A stretch of DNA of 64,000 nt from Candidatus Didemnitutus mandela. GTDB taxonomy: Bacteria > Verrucomicrobiota > Verrucomicrobiia > Opitutales > Opitutaceae. The stretch covers positions 1 through 64,000 of the forward strand of contig NJAL01000008.1 of the NCBI GenBank assembly GCA_002591725.1. Reading direction: 5' to 3'. How positions within the stretch are numbered: position 1 is the first letter of the stretch; the number at the start of each line of letters is the position of its first letter. Positions 19,702 to 29,599 of the stretch are shown here, piece after piece. A program made the translations under genes and the position numbers. A model generated the notes under the pieces. The model was not told the DNA's origin. It saw only the letters and a program-made list of their open reading frames with translations, and made no database searches.

Positions 19702-20742
19702 TCACAGTAAAGTCTGTTGCTGATCCTTCGCGGGCGGTCTAAGACCAAGGGCATAGTAGCCTTTCGGCGTGAGGACACGGCCTTGTGCGGTGCGGGCGAG
19801 GTAGCATTCCTGGATCAAAAACGGTTCGTGCACTTCCTCGAGAGTGTCAGGTTCTTCGCCGACGGTAACCGCGATGGTACCAAGCCCAACAGGGCCGCCT
19901 TTGTAGTTTTCGGCAATTAACCGAAGTACACGCTTGTCCATCTCATCAAGGCCGGCGGCGTCGATTTCTAAAAGCTCGAGCGCGGCAGCCGCGACGGGCT
20001 GAGTGATTTTCCCGGAAGCTTTTTCTTGCGCGTAGTCGCGGACGAAGTTGATGAGGTTGTTAGCGATGCGCGGCGTGCCGCGGGCCCGGGCGGCGATTTC
20101 GCTGGCGCCTCCTTTGTCGATGGCGATGCCGAGCAAGCTACAGCTGCGACAGACGATGTCTTCGAGTGTGGCGCGGTCGTAGTAGTCTAGACGTGTGTTT
20201 AGGGTGAAGCGCGAGCGGAACGGCGCGGTGAGTAGGCCGGCCCGCGTGGTGGCACCAATTAGCGTAAACTTTGGAATCGAGAGCCGCACGCTCCGGGCGT
20301 TCGGACCTTGGTCGATCATTATATCGAGCCAGAAGTCCTCCATTGCGGAGTAAAGATATTCCTCGACATTTTTGGGGATTCGGTGGATTTCGTCTATAAA
20401 GAGCAAGTCGCCTTCTTCGAGGTTCGTCAGCAGACCGGCGAGGTCGCCCGCCTTTTCGATGACGGGACCGGAGGTGGCGCGGGCGTTTCGCCCCAGCTCA
20501 TGGGCTAGGATGAAGGCGAGTGTGGTTTTTCCGAGACCGGGCGGGCTTGAGAGCAGGATGTGATTGAGCGGTTCGCGACGGTGTTTGGCGGCACCGACCA
20601 TGACCTTGAGACGTTCGATGGTCTTGGGTTGGCCGGCAAAGTCGGAAAAAGAGAGCGGGCGGAGCGCAGTTTCCTTCTGCGAAACGGGGGCTCCGAGCGT
20701 CGTGTCAATGAAGTCAGTTCCTTTTTTCGGCTCCTTGGACAT
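19702..20742 (-). CDS. ruvB: Holliday junction branch-migration ATPase RuvB
   Basis: This AAA+ motor drives branch migration with RuvA and prepares junctions for RuvC. Walker A is SSPPGLGKTTLA and Walker B LLFIDEIHRI. GATTRAGLLTAPFRSRF carries sensor 1 and the arginine finger, and ARGTPRIANNLINFVRD is the sensor-2 region. The C-terminal winged helix ends in GRVLTPKGYYALGL. From ATG 20742 the length is 346 residues, as in the family; four extra codons upstream (ATG 20754) would overlap murA. The start lies 2 bp after the murA stop, so translation of the two is probably coupled. ruvA and ruvC are not in the window. The frame is intact, implying that recombination repair is retained. Confidence 0.97.
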   Translation of the reverse strand: MSKEPKKGTDFIDTTLGAPVSQKETALRPLSFSDFAGQPKTIERLKVMVGAAKHRREPLNHILLSSPPGLGKTTLAFILAHELGRNARATSGPVIEKAGDLAGLLTNLEEGDLLFIDEIHRIPKNVEEYLYSAMEDFWLDIMIDQGPNARSVRLSIPKFTLIGATTRAGLLTAPFRSRFTLNTRLDYYDRATLEDIVCRSCSLLGIAIDKGGASEIAARARGTPRIANNLINFVRDYAQEKASGKITQPVAAAALELLEIDAAGLDEMDKRVLRLIAENYKGGPVGLGTIAVTVGEEPDTLEEVHEPFLIQECYLARTAQGRVLTPKGYYALGLRPPAKDQQQTLL

Positions 20743-20744
20743 GA

Positions 20745-22034
20745 TTATTCCCATTCGACCTCAGCACCAATGCTGCGGAGGTTTTCGACAAAATCCGGAT
20801 GGGCACGCTTGATCGTGTCGGCGTTCTTTACAACGGACTTCCCTTCGATGCTGGAGGCGACCATGTAGAGTGCGACTGCGGCACGGATGACGTAGGGTGC
20901 CTCGACGATTGCCGGCCTCAACGGGCGTGCCCCGAAAACGGTGATGCGGTGAGGATCGTTCACGAGTACGTGGGCGCCGAACTTCGAGAGTTCGGGCATC
21001 CAGGTGAAGCCACCTTCGTAAACCTTGTTCCAGAATAGTATGGCGCCGTGTGCGCGGACAGAAAGCGCAATCATGCAAGGCAGCAGATCGACGGGAAAAT
21101 ATGGCCAAGGCGCGGCCTCGATTTTTGTCAGCAGGTTCGACGTAAAGGGGGGGGCAATCATGAGCTTCTGCTTGGCTTGGACAAGAGCGGTGTCGTCCTC
21201 ATAGCCAATCGTTACACCGAGCTTGGCAAAGGAACGGTTGATGAGATCGAAGTGGTGCGGGATGGAATTACGCACGCGCACTTCGCCACCGGTGATGGCG
21301 CCTAGGGCGAGAAAAGTGACAACCTCGTGGTGATCGGTGTTGATCGTGAAGGTTCCGCCTTTTAGTTTTTTAACGCCATGGATGGTGAGCTTGCTTGTTC
21401 CGATGCCTTTGATGCGCGCACCCATTTCCACGAGCATAGTGCAGGTATCCTGTACGTGCGGTTCGCTGGCGGAATTGGTGAGCACAGACTTGCCGTTGGC
21501 GAGCACGGCGGCCATGGCGAAACTTTCGGTGGTGGTGACGGATATGTAATCGGGCCAGTGGAGGGCGCCGCGGAAACCGCCCTTGAGACGCAGGGTGATC
21601 TTGTTGTTTAGGGAGACGGAGGTCCCGAGCTTTTCGAGGATTTCGAGATGCGGGTCAATCTCGCGGATGCCAAGCGAGCAGCCATTGGTCTCGTTGGGGA
21701 CGGATAGTTTTTTCATCCGGTGGAGCAGCGGTGCATAGAGCAGCACGGAGGAGCGCATCCCGGCGGGTAATTCGTTGCTTAGTCGATCGTTGTCGAAGCC
21801 GGAGTGATCGATTTCCATTTTGCTAGCATCGCGGTTCCAGACGATGTGGGAACCTTGTCCGAGAAAGAAAGCGATAAATTTTTCGACGTCGGTGATGTTA
21901 GGGACGTTGAGAAATGTGATTTTTTCATTCGTGAGCAATGAGGCGCAGAGAAGCGGCAGGATAGAATTCTTGTTGCCGGAGGGTGTGATGGCACCTCTGA
22001 GAGGCTTGCCACCGTGAACGATGAGGTCGGCCAT
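20745..22034 (-). CDS. murA: UDP-N-acetylglucosamine 1-carboxyvinyltransferase
   Basis: The enzyme adds enolpyruvate to UDP-GlcNAc, the first committed step of peptidoglycan synthesis in the cytoplasm. The 429-residue product begins MADLIVHGGKPLRGAITPSG with the following KN pair that contacts UDP-GlcNAc. NGCSLGIREID holds the catalytic Cys and the following Arg; EAAPWPYFPVDLLP holds the conserved Asp. The ATG at 22034 gives the canonical N-terminus; a longer open frame to 22217 is not conserved in character. It is followed 2 bp later by ruvB. The active-site Cys means fosfomycin could in principle bind. The gene is intact. Confidence 0.95.
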   Translation of the reverse strand: MADLIVHGGKPLRGAITPSGNKNSILPLLCASLLTNEKITFLNVPNITDVEKFIAFFLGQGSHIVWNRDASKMEIDHSGFDNDRLSNELPAGMRSSVLLYAPLLHRMKKLSVPNETNGCSLGIREIDPHLEILEKLGTSVSLNNKITLRLKGGFRGALHWPDYISVTTTESFAMAAVLANGKSVLTNSASEPHVQDTCTMLVEMGARIKGIGTSKLTIHGVKKLKGGTFTINTDHHEVVTFLALGAITGGEVRVRNSIPHHFDLINRSFAKLGVTIGYEDDTALVQAKQKLMIAPPFTSNLLTKIEAAPWPYFPVDLLPCMIALSVRAHGAILFWNKVYEGGFTWMPELSKFGAHVLVNDPHRITVFGARPLRPAIVEAPYVIRAAVALYMVASSIEGKSVVKNADTIKRAHPDFVENLRSIGAEVEWE

Positions 22035-22219
22035 GAAGAAAGGTGGGTTAAACAGTCCGCTCGAAGTGCAAAACAGGATGCGAGAGATGGGAGAAAAAAG
22101 AAAAAAAGAAGCGTCTATGGGACGTAGGGCCTTCAAATCGGCTTTTGCGTGGGGAGTAGGCAAGAATTTAAGTGGCCGATTTGCTACCACCACTCGTACG
22201 CCTACCACGGTTGCCACGG

Positions 22220-23008
22220 CTACGATACTGGCGGCCTTTGCGATCGGTCGGCTGGCTTTCGGGCTTCGGGCTTGGTGGAGCTTCTGCCGAAGAACGATTT
22301 TAGCCAGCCGATAAAACTTTCGGATTTTTGGGCGCTTTGGTGCGTGCGGACCTGGACCTTAGTCGGAGCGGAAGACTCGGCGGCGCTAGCGCCGCGGCTG
22401 TACAAGACGTTATCGCTTTTCCCGAAGATAGGGACAAATTCCACGCCGGTACGGACGTAGAGAAATTTCCGTGGTATGCCGTATTTTGTCATGGCTTCGC
22501 CTTCGAAGGCGAATGGTTTGCGATCTTCGCCGCGTTGAGGCTTGCGAGCGGTGGGCACGAAGCTTTCGTGTTCGCGTTTTCCCCTGCGAGTTCTTTTCGG
22601 GCGCTCGGGCGGTATGATGTTGAGTCCGGTTTTGTCAAGCGGGTCGACAGCGGGCGACGGCACCTCGCTCGGAGATATTTCGAAGGCAGGCGCGGAAGTC
22701 GACGCTGGAGCGTTGACGATGGTAGAAACGGAGGCAGCCAAAGCAAAGGCATCCGCGCTTTCGGTTGCCGCCTTAACCGAGGTGGGTGCGGATAGGTTCT
22801 GATGCTCGCGCGGTGTGTTGATGACTCCGATTGCGGTCGGCTTGTAATTGCCGGTGGTGGTGGCAGACGGACTGCTGCCGCGCCGGGCTTTCCCGCGGGC
22901 CAAGCCCGAGCCGCGGCTGCTGCCGAAGGGAGCGATGTCGATAATAACATTGGAAGTCGCGGCAGCTTCGGCAGAAGTACCAGTATCGGACGATTCGTTT
23001 GAGGACAT
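22220..23008 (-). CDS. Hypothetical Ser/Ala/Pro-rich protein
   Basis: An open frame of 262 codons with ATG 23008 lies upstream of murA on the same strand. The first ~140 residues are low-complexity (Ser, Ala, Thr, Pro) with short basic clusters such as PERPKRTRRGKRE. A better-defined segment from about residue 165 reads EGEAMTKYGIPRKFLYVRTG and EFVPIF. The C-terminus is again basic. There is no signal peptide or membrane segment, and I recognise no family. Codon-level coherence and lack of stops beside a maintained gene suggest a real protein, perhaps nucleic-acid binding given its charge. It could also be a gene shortened at its 3' end, because basic residues appear to continue beyond the TAG at 22220-22222. 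Confidence 0.5.
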   Translation of the reverse strand: MSSNESSDTGTSAEAAATSNVIIDIAPFGSSRGSGLARGKARRGSSPSATTTGNYKPTAIGVINTPREHQNLSAPTSVKAATESADAFALAASVSTIVNAPASTSAPAFEISPSEVPSPAVDPLDKTGLNIIPPERPKRTRRGKREHESFVPTARKPQRGEDRKPFAFEGEAMTKYGIPRKFLYVRTGVEFVPIFGKSDNVLYSRGASAAESSAPTKVQVRTHQSAQKSESFIGWLKSFFGRSSTKPEARKPADRSQRPPVS

Positions 23009-23191
23009 ATCTTAGCTGTTGTTTATAAGGCCTACCGGAATGGCGGCTTGGGAAACGGAGGACCGGAGCGCGCCAAACGGCTCGACGGCGATTGTAAGCC
23101 ATCAATCTCGGCAAAAGACCTCCTTTCGCGCAACTGAAAAAACACCGTCGGTGGGCTTGCCAGCAGCAGGCGGCGTTTGCACGCTTTTGTT

Positions 23192-23563
23192 ATGGATAAA
23201 TTTGAAGAAATTTTTCAGATGCAAGACACTCTGAATAAGCGAATTGGAGTCATTTTACCACCGGCCAGTGATAAGGAGAAGACCAAGTGGATTTTAAATT
23301 ATACCCGGGCGTTGCAGCAGGAAGCTGCGGAACTGATCGACAGTGTGCCCTGGAAATGGTGGGCGAAATATCAGAAGTTCGACGAGCAGAATGCGAAAGT
23401 TGAAGTGGTGGATCTGTTTCACTTCCTCATTTCTCTCGCGCAGACGCTGGGCATGACGGCGGACGACGTTTATCAGACTTACGTAAAAAAGAACGCTATC
23501 AACCATACGCGCCAAGACAGAGGCTACACTAAAAAAGACGAAAACGATTCGAAGTACATATGA
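23192..23563 (+). CDS. dut: Dimeric all-alpha dUTPase (dUTPase_2 family)
   Basis: This MazG-like all-helical pyrophosphatase hydrolyses dUTP (and often dUDP) to dUMP, keeping uracil out of DNA and supplying dTMP synthesis. From ATG 23192 the product is 123 residues, starting MDKFEEIFQMQDTLNKRIGV. Family motifs are QEAAELIDSVPWKWW (metal-binding Glu and base-packing Trp), KVEVVDLFHFLISL (second acidic helix) and the C-terminal KNAINHTRQDRGY. It is shorter than phage and protozoan relatives but includes all metal helices. The five codons upstream of 23192 use an alternative start and are less likely. It is transcribed divergently from the murA group. The frame is intact. Confidence 0.9.
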   Translation: MDKFEEIFQMQDTLNKRIGVILPPASDKEKTKWILNYTRALQQEAAELIDSVPWKWWAKYQKFDEQNAKVEVVDLFHFLISLAQTLGMTADDVYQTYVKKNAINHTRQDRGYTKKDENDSKYI

Positions 23564-24059
23564 CAGAGCGTTTGGTTTAAGGCGACGAAAGGGGGAGTTC
23601 TGTTTACAGGAGAATCACTTGCATCTGCACCCGGCGACGATACCCCTTTAAATAAGGGAAAAATTCGGAGCAGGGGTGACGAAATGCGCGTGGAAGGTTG
23701 CATTTTTCGTTACCTGCCTGGGATGGCTATAGAAAGCTTGAGTCAACCGCGCTGCCTCAAGTGAGACTCGGCCGGTTATCGTGATATCACTGGACTATAG
23801 TTGTTGGACAAATGGGGAGTGTTGGTATGAAAAAATTGATGCTGGTCGACGTTTGGGCGTGAGTGAATCCAGCTGAGTAGTCCGTGTTGGCGACACACGA
23901 GCCCATTGCAGCCATTTTTTGAATTATCTGCTGTAGACTGCGAATAGAGAAGAGAAAAGAAGAGAAGCTGGTGCGAAGATTGGGGAGACTTAATGGCCGG
24001 AGAGCGGGTGATCTGCTCGGCATCGAAGGGGTTGTTGTGTGTGTGCAGGGCCGCTTAGA
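23564..24059. other. 0.5 kb intergenic or eroded DNA
   Basis: I see no gene. A purine-rich gagaagagaaaagaagagaag stretch lies near 23943-23966. No hairpin with a T-run follows dut. Confidence 0.5.
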
Positions 24060-25083
24060 AAAGACGGAAAGATGGCCGACTGGCTGCATCTGGCAGAACG
24101 GGAGGTATTTGCCACGGCTTTCCGAGCCAGCTCGGATGCGCTGATTTTAACCGATTTCGAAGCGCCTCAGATTAATCAAAGCGAACGAAGGCTTCGAGCG
24201 GTTCACGGGCTGGCGATGCGAGGGTGTCCTTGATTGCACAGCGTTGGAGTTGAAGATACTTGATTGAAGATGTAGCGAAGCCAGGCTTGAACGGGAGCGA
24301 TTTTTCGAGCAGTTGCAATCGGAATGACGAATGCGCGATATAGTTATACTTGTGGAAACGATGCGAGTGGGAAAACTAGTTTTCCTGTTTGTTTGTGCGC
24401 GCGACGTGACGGACTGCAACCGGGCGAAGTGGGCCGGGATGCCAGTTTGGCTCCCGGAGACCAGAGCACGCGAAACTGACGGTTGCTGACAACGGCTGCA
24501 GAATTGAGAAGGCAACAGTCGTGGAATTTTTCGGGCTGTCTTCGCGGTTAAAGGACCCGGGAGGGAAGGCATGGAGCTGGGACTTTCGGCAGCGTATCGA
24601 ATAGTCAAGGTGCATAACGGCGTGATTCGAGTCCAAAGTTGGCTGGGCGCAGGAATTAGTCTTCAGGTTTTTTCTAGCTTGTGGAGGGACACCGCAGGAA
24701 ACGGGCGTAAATTGACTCCCAAACTACAGTTTAGTAACTGGCTAGTCACGGGCAAACACAATCTCGCGGCCGATGACTATCCAGCGGTAAGCTGGACCGT
24801 GGTCAGGTTTGCTAAAGCATTTTAACTATCATTGCATTTCTACTAGCTTTTTTGGAGCTGTTTGCGAATAAAAATTTCGATGCCGTTTTGATCGATCTGA
24901 CGATGCTGCACCCTCACCAGAGTGGAGTTGGCGCGCGAAGTTCCTCGTGCCTTCATCTGGGGTTTCGGATCCTCCAAGGCGACTGGTATTCGCAGTCTGC
25001 TGAGTAAACCATTGACGGCCTCTAAGCTCACCTGGATGTTGTACGCACTGTTCAGCAAGGCTGCTCCTAAAGCGGAGGCCTAG
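24060..25083 (+). pseudogene. Decayed hybrid sensor histidine kinase (PAS, ATPase end, receiver), internal deletion
   Basis: The frame from about 24070 gives LAEREVFATAFRASSDALIL and, after a frameshift, KANEGFERFTGW, a PAS domain. The segment that should hold the phospho-acceptor His and most of the ATP-binding domain is absent or unreadable. At 24550-24680, MELGLSAAYRIVKVHNGVIRVQSWLGAG matches the end of a HATPase domain (usual GLGLS..yGIVk.H.G.I). A receiver-like tail follows: AADDYPAVSWTVVRFAKAF, a broken middle with VELARE, then LLSKPLTASKL and a stop TAG at 25081-25083. The whole covers only about 1 kb, whereas the family needs 1.8 kb or more, so a deletion is likely. Together with the dead response regulator this indicates loss of environmental signalling. 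Confidence 0.75.
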
Positions 25084-25529
25084 GCTTCAAGCCACGGCTG
25101 ATGAAAGCGCCTGAAAACTCCACCGCGCTTTTTCTCCCGCTGCTGGCATTGTGGCGATGAGGTCTATCCGGGATTTTGGGTTGGGTTTAAAAGCTGGAAG
25201 CTGGAAAAAACGGCGATCGCTGCCTCCTCGGGCTATGGACAGACCGTCCGAAACACGCCTTCTATGGGAAGCTAGTAGCGCGCGTCGCTTTTTTTGATGG
25301 CGACGTGACTGCTAAAGCCACCTTCTTACAATAACATCCAGATGACCGCATAGCAGGTAAGCCACCGAACGCGGTACCGAGATGATGCACGCCTTCATCG
25401 AACAAGGCCTCGAGCACGCTCTGTTTAGGCACTTTTGGAGGCTATTTTTACGTCCATGGTCTGTGTGAGCGGAATCTTTTCGTGAAGGAATGCGCAAGCG
25501 CAGTCGCAGAAATTTGCCGCTAATTTCAT
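25084..25529. other. 0.45 kb with no assignable gene
   Basis: Minus-strand fragments such as EGVHHLGTAFGGLPA (near 25400-25350) look protein-like and lie directly downstream of yjbQ, but I cannot name them. Confidence 0.4.
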
Positions 25530-25964
25530 TTAGTTGCCGATGATTTTTATAAGTACGCGCTTTCGACGATGGCCGTCGAATTCGCCATAAAAAATTTGCT
25601 CCCACGGACCGAAATCGAGCTGCCCGGCGGTGATTGCCACGACGACTTCTCGACCCATGATCTGACGCTTGAGGTGGGCGTCAGCGTTGTCTTCACCTGT
25701 GTGGTTGTGGTCGTATTGCTGGTGGGGGGTTTCCGGGGCCAATTTTTCAAGCCAGCGTTCGTAGTCGGCGTGGAGGCCCGATTCATCGTCGTTGACGAAG
25801 ACTGAGGCGGAAATGTGCATGGCGTTGACAAGACAAAGGCCGTCACACACGCGGCTGGCGCGGACGGCGGTTTCAATTTGCGGTGTAATATTCAGGAAGG
25901 CGCGACGGGAGGGCACCTCGAACCACAGTTCCTGGCGATGCGATTTCATTGAAGTAACGTGCAT
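25530..25964 (-). CDS. YjbQ family protein (UPF0047, secondary thiamine-phosphate synthase-like)
   Basis: The product of about 144 residues shows the YjbQ pattern. [20 protein letters not shown] contains the conserved His and is followed by the [13 protein letters not shown] region. [19 protein letters not shown] carries conserved His, Glu and Asp residues. [20 protein letters not shown] and the closing strand KRVLIKIIG end the protein. E. coli YjbQ has weak thiamine-phosphate synthase activity, but the biological role is unsettled. Two starts are possible: ATG 25964, with AAAGG ten bases upstream, or ATG 25949 ([10 protein letters not shown]), which matches the usual short N-terminus. The frame is clean. 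The gene stands alone between the dead kinase and the dead DUF748 gene. Confidence 0.85.
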   Translation of the reverse strand: MHVTSMKSHRQELWFEVPSRRAFLNITPQIETAVRASRVCDGLCLVNAMHISASVFVNDDESGLHADYERWLEKLAPETPHQQYDHNHTGEDNADAHLKRQIMGREVVVAITAGQLDFGPWEQIFYGEFDGHRRKRVLIKIIGN

Positions 25965-26089
25965 AGCCAAGCTGCCTTTGCCAAGCGGTTTTCAGCGCGT
26001 CTGATTTTTTAGTAAGTTGTTTGAATTTAAATTGATAAGGGGATTTATTGGATGTCCTGCTAAACTTGAGGCCCGGGCTGTTTTCCCAA

Positions 26090-28269
26090 GTGCGCATGTG
26101 TTGCATTTTTGATCATTCTTCTGGCGCTGGCCTCAATTTACCTGGGCGGAGGCTTTTTTGTCCCCAAAATAAGCGAGGAACAAATCCAGAAAAACTGTGT
26201 GTAATGGCTGTATCGTGGGCCGTGGGAGTTTGGCGAAGTTACATTCAATCCTTGTCCGTTTGCGCTTACAACCCATGGGTTTACCTGCCTGGAGCAGGGT
26301 CCCTAGCACAAGCTGTTCAGATGAAATCGACTATTGGCGGACTTCGGACTTAACACGCTGCTGTTTAGCCGCTGGGTTTCCCCCAAGGTGAGGTTGGAAA
26401 AGCTGCGTGGCAGTGGCAGCGTGTTTAATTTATCCGATTTGCTTACCTATGGTGGAGAAAATGTCGAAAAGAGGGTTGCAACGGATGGCAAGGGGGGCAG
26501 AGGGTGGAGTCGACGGCTTATCGCTCTGGGGCGCAACGTTAGCATCAAAAATCTAGCGCTCAAGAAATATTCTTCATACTACGCAGCGAAGACCGTAGCT
26601 TGATGTCGCCAATAGCTGTTTTAGAGTGATTGGGAAGTACGACACCAGCTTCGCTTAAGCGCAGCGCGCAATGCGTTCGGCGAGTGGATCGTTCAGACTG
26701 GCAGATTTGAAAGTTGGTTCGAGCGCGTCGTCGGTTGGCCGCTGTTGGAACTGCCGGAAACCAAAATCAACGGTTTCGAGGCAGATCTTTGCTAGCAATA
26801 ACGTCGGTTATAGCGTTGCCAGATCTGCTTTTTGGCGGAGCCGGCTTTCAAGTCCAGGTTGGAAAAAACTGTGCTGCACGGACTGGTCAGTGGCGTGGGA
26901 AGACATTCAGCTGACTATTCCGGACTAACTCGGTGTTCCGTGCTCAATGTCGAAGAAAAGTCTATCCATTTTGGAGCTGGGAGCGGTGATTCTGCTCGAT
27001 GTTTTGCTCACTGTTCCACCTGCTGGTGCCGCCTATGTGGATAGCACGATGGTGCTCGATCCATTTGTAGGCAACCCTGGCCAAACATAGGCGGTCTGCT
27101 TTCCCGGCCTTCAGCCTTCAATGTCTATCTGGGACCGGCTTTTACTGCGCATCTCACAACGGACGTGTTTTTGGTTAATAGAGACATCGGAATTGGCGCT
27201 GCAGATGACGCGGTAGTTGTCGCGCCTCCATTTTTATGGGCGGTTTTTCTGCGGATAAGCTGGAGTTGGCCGCCAAAAAACACCGAGAATGTCTCTAGCG
27301 CGGCAGGCGGTGGCGGATGCTATGCTGGCCCTGCAACCTTCGTTGATTCCAAATGACTTATTCTTGGAAGAATCGGCGCTGGCGGTAACGCTGAGGAATC
27401 TTTCTGTTAGCGTTAGTAATGGAGTGATGGCTTTTACTGACACTTCCATTAAGCTGTCGGCTTAGTGTGGGTGCCCCCGGCGGGCTGTGGTAGACGAGTG
27501 GAGAAGGTACGGGGAAATCGATTTGACAGTGCAAGTGAAGGGAAGACGTGGGCGCGCTGGCTTTGCAGGGAGATTTTAATTCGCTTGCGTTGGGTTTTTT
27601 AGCTGACGCTATGTTTATAGTTCAGGAAGTCGGTCTTACGCCACTCAGTCTTTAATACGGAAAATACGCGGGCTATGGACCCGTGCGAGGCCACTTGATT
27701 GACCCTGTTTCAAACTGGCGGGCGATTGCCTCAACTTGGGCAATACGGTAACTGTGGAAGATCTAACCTTTGGAACGGCCATGCTTAACCCGGAAGCGAC
27801 GAAACTTCCGGTGCTCTCCGTGGCGGCCTTAAAAAGGCGCGGGTGGCAAGATCGTGCTCGATGTTCGCGTGGGGGCGCCCCAGCTTTTCGTGAGTGGGGG
27901 CTGTCGGCAAAACGTTGGGCAATTTGCTGACGAAAACTGCGACCTCGCTTTTTGCGTTGCTGGGCGCTTTGGCTGGTCGAGGCGAAAGCAGCGGAAGGAT
28001 TGGTTACGAGGTGCTCGCGCCCCTTAGAGACGACGCTGACGCGCAGGCCCAGCGAAACCTCGACGCGATTGTTTGTGTGCTAAACAGTGCTTCGAGCTTC
28101 ATTTTGCTCTTTGTAAGCTCAGCGGACGCTGCGTGCTGATGTGTTAAGGCGAATCAATTTTGATACAGCGCTGGCGGAGAAAATCGGTGCGTCGTCCTCC
28201 GCGAATAATCGGGGAAGAGCTATCGCGACCTGGTATGGGAGTGCCCTTTATGCCGATTTAGTCAGTTGA
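26090..28269 (+). pseudogene. Decayed DUF748 / AsmA-like membrane-anchored periplasmic protein
   Basis: One frame from about 26105 reads FLIILLALASIYLGGGFFVP (N-terminal anchor helix), then GEVTFNPCPFALTTHGF. With only TAA, TAG and TGA interruptions it continues to LLADFGLNTLLFSRW and KLRGSGSVFNLSDLL, all features of the DUF748 N-terminus. The middle is scrambled. The C-terminus reappears as VGKTLGNLLTKTATSLFALL, GYEVLAP, ALNS/SFILLF-like residues and NFDTALAEKI. It closes with ALYADLVS and TGA at 28267-28269. The span fits a protein shortened from the usual ~1000 residues. Intact relatives are inner-membrane-anchored proteins thought to help lipid or protein traffic to the outer membrane. 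Confidence 0.75.
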
Positions 28270-29599
28270 CTTGTTGGCGCTCGACGACACACTCAGCATA
28301 AGACGGTGTGTAAATACTTAACTTAGCAAAACGGTGTGGCGGCCGAATTCCTGAACTGAAAGCAAGACCGAGGTGCGTTGATGCAACAGCGTGCTGGACA
28401 GTCGCCCATGATGCTTTCGTTATTTTTAATGTTGAGTCTCGCTTCGGATGCGTGGAGTGTTGCATTGTGCTGGCGAACCAGTTCGCCGATCCCCGACATA
28501 CCGCGAAGTAAGTTGGCTTGCGTCCCATGCTTGTAATTTACCCCGAGCCTGGGGTACACGCTGTTTATCCGGTCGGAGCCGGCGGGCGGTGTTTGCCAGT
28601 TTGTATCTGTTGCGGGAAATGCGCGGCATTTGGCGCGAGACGAGACCTTGGGATTTCTCAGTCGCCTCGAGTGATTGATGGCTTGGTAAAACTTTCTGAA
28701 TGCGTTTTCCCGAGGTGGAACTTCCCAGTGAAGTTTGTGGTCATGATCTTCCTTTTTCCTGGTGATTTTCTGTGTGTGTGGCCGGACTGGCGCTCGTGGT
28801 TGGATGATCCTTTGTAAACACGATATGCTGTCCAAATGGATCTCACGGCTTACAATCACGTGTATGTTTACATGGCTGTCGAACGGCAGCAACTATGTGG
28901 ACGAACTTATGGCGAGCGAGTTCTGCAAGCTGGGCTACGACGTGCTCGGCAGGAGCGCGTATGATGATTCCGGACAATGCCCAGATTTATACACCTACGA
29001 CGGCAAATCGGTGTGGAGATTTCGATTTTACCTTAGCTAGCTAAACCTCGCGGTCAGCAAGGTCGGAACAAATGAAAAACTAGCTACGGGATAGATCTTT
29101 AACCCTGGTGTGACAAAGAAATCACCCGAGAAAGTGGCGCACGAGATATTGTTGCCTATTGTTTGCGCAGAAAAAGAAAAAATAAATCCCGCGGGCGTTG
29201 CTGGATCCCGATCAACCTTGGAAATGAGCGGTGTGTCCCGGAGGCTTCATCAAAAAAATTCTTACCATAGTTCAGCCGAGCGACGCTCCCAAGATCATCA
29301 TTCCCATGCTAAGCTTTTCGAATAAGATCGAGTGCAAAAAGTTTTCGTGACATTTTGCTGTTGTTTTTCTAAGGTGCGAAAATTGTTGTATTTGGCTTGA
29401 ATAGTTCTGATAAATCGTCGATTATATACATGAGTGCGAGATGCGATAAGAAATTTGATGGGCATCTTGTGTTTGAGCTGGGTTACGCAGTCCGTTTTTT
29501 TAATTAAAAGTTGCATCTGCCGCACGTCAGCGTGGTGTGCTCCTGAACCGAGGAAGGCACGAAGCATCTCACCGACTTTACTGCTACTAATAATGCGAC
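28270..29599. other. 1.3 kb of decayed DNA between two dead genes
   Basis: Protein-like plus-strand fragments include QRAGQSPMMLSLFLMLSLAS near 28390-28440, which follows directly on the DUF748 remnant. Another is SDAPKIIIPM near 29280-29310. Neither gives a family I can name. I see no intact frame, RNA gene or repeat. Confidence 0.4.

Noticed and set aside
22034..22217. Upstream extension of murA by 61 codons
   Set aside because: MurA proteins begin at the GG.PL.G..sGNKN region. The extension is hydrophobic and unlike any MurA N-terminus.
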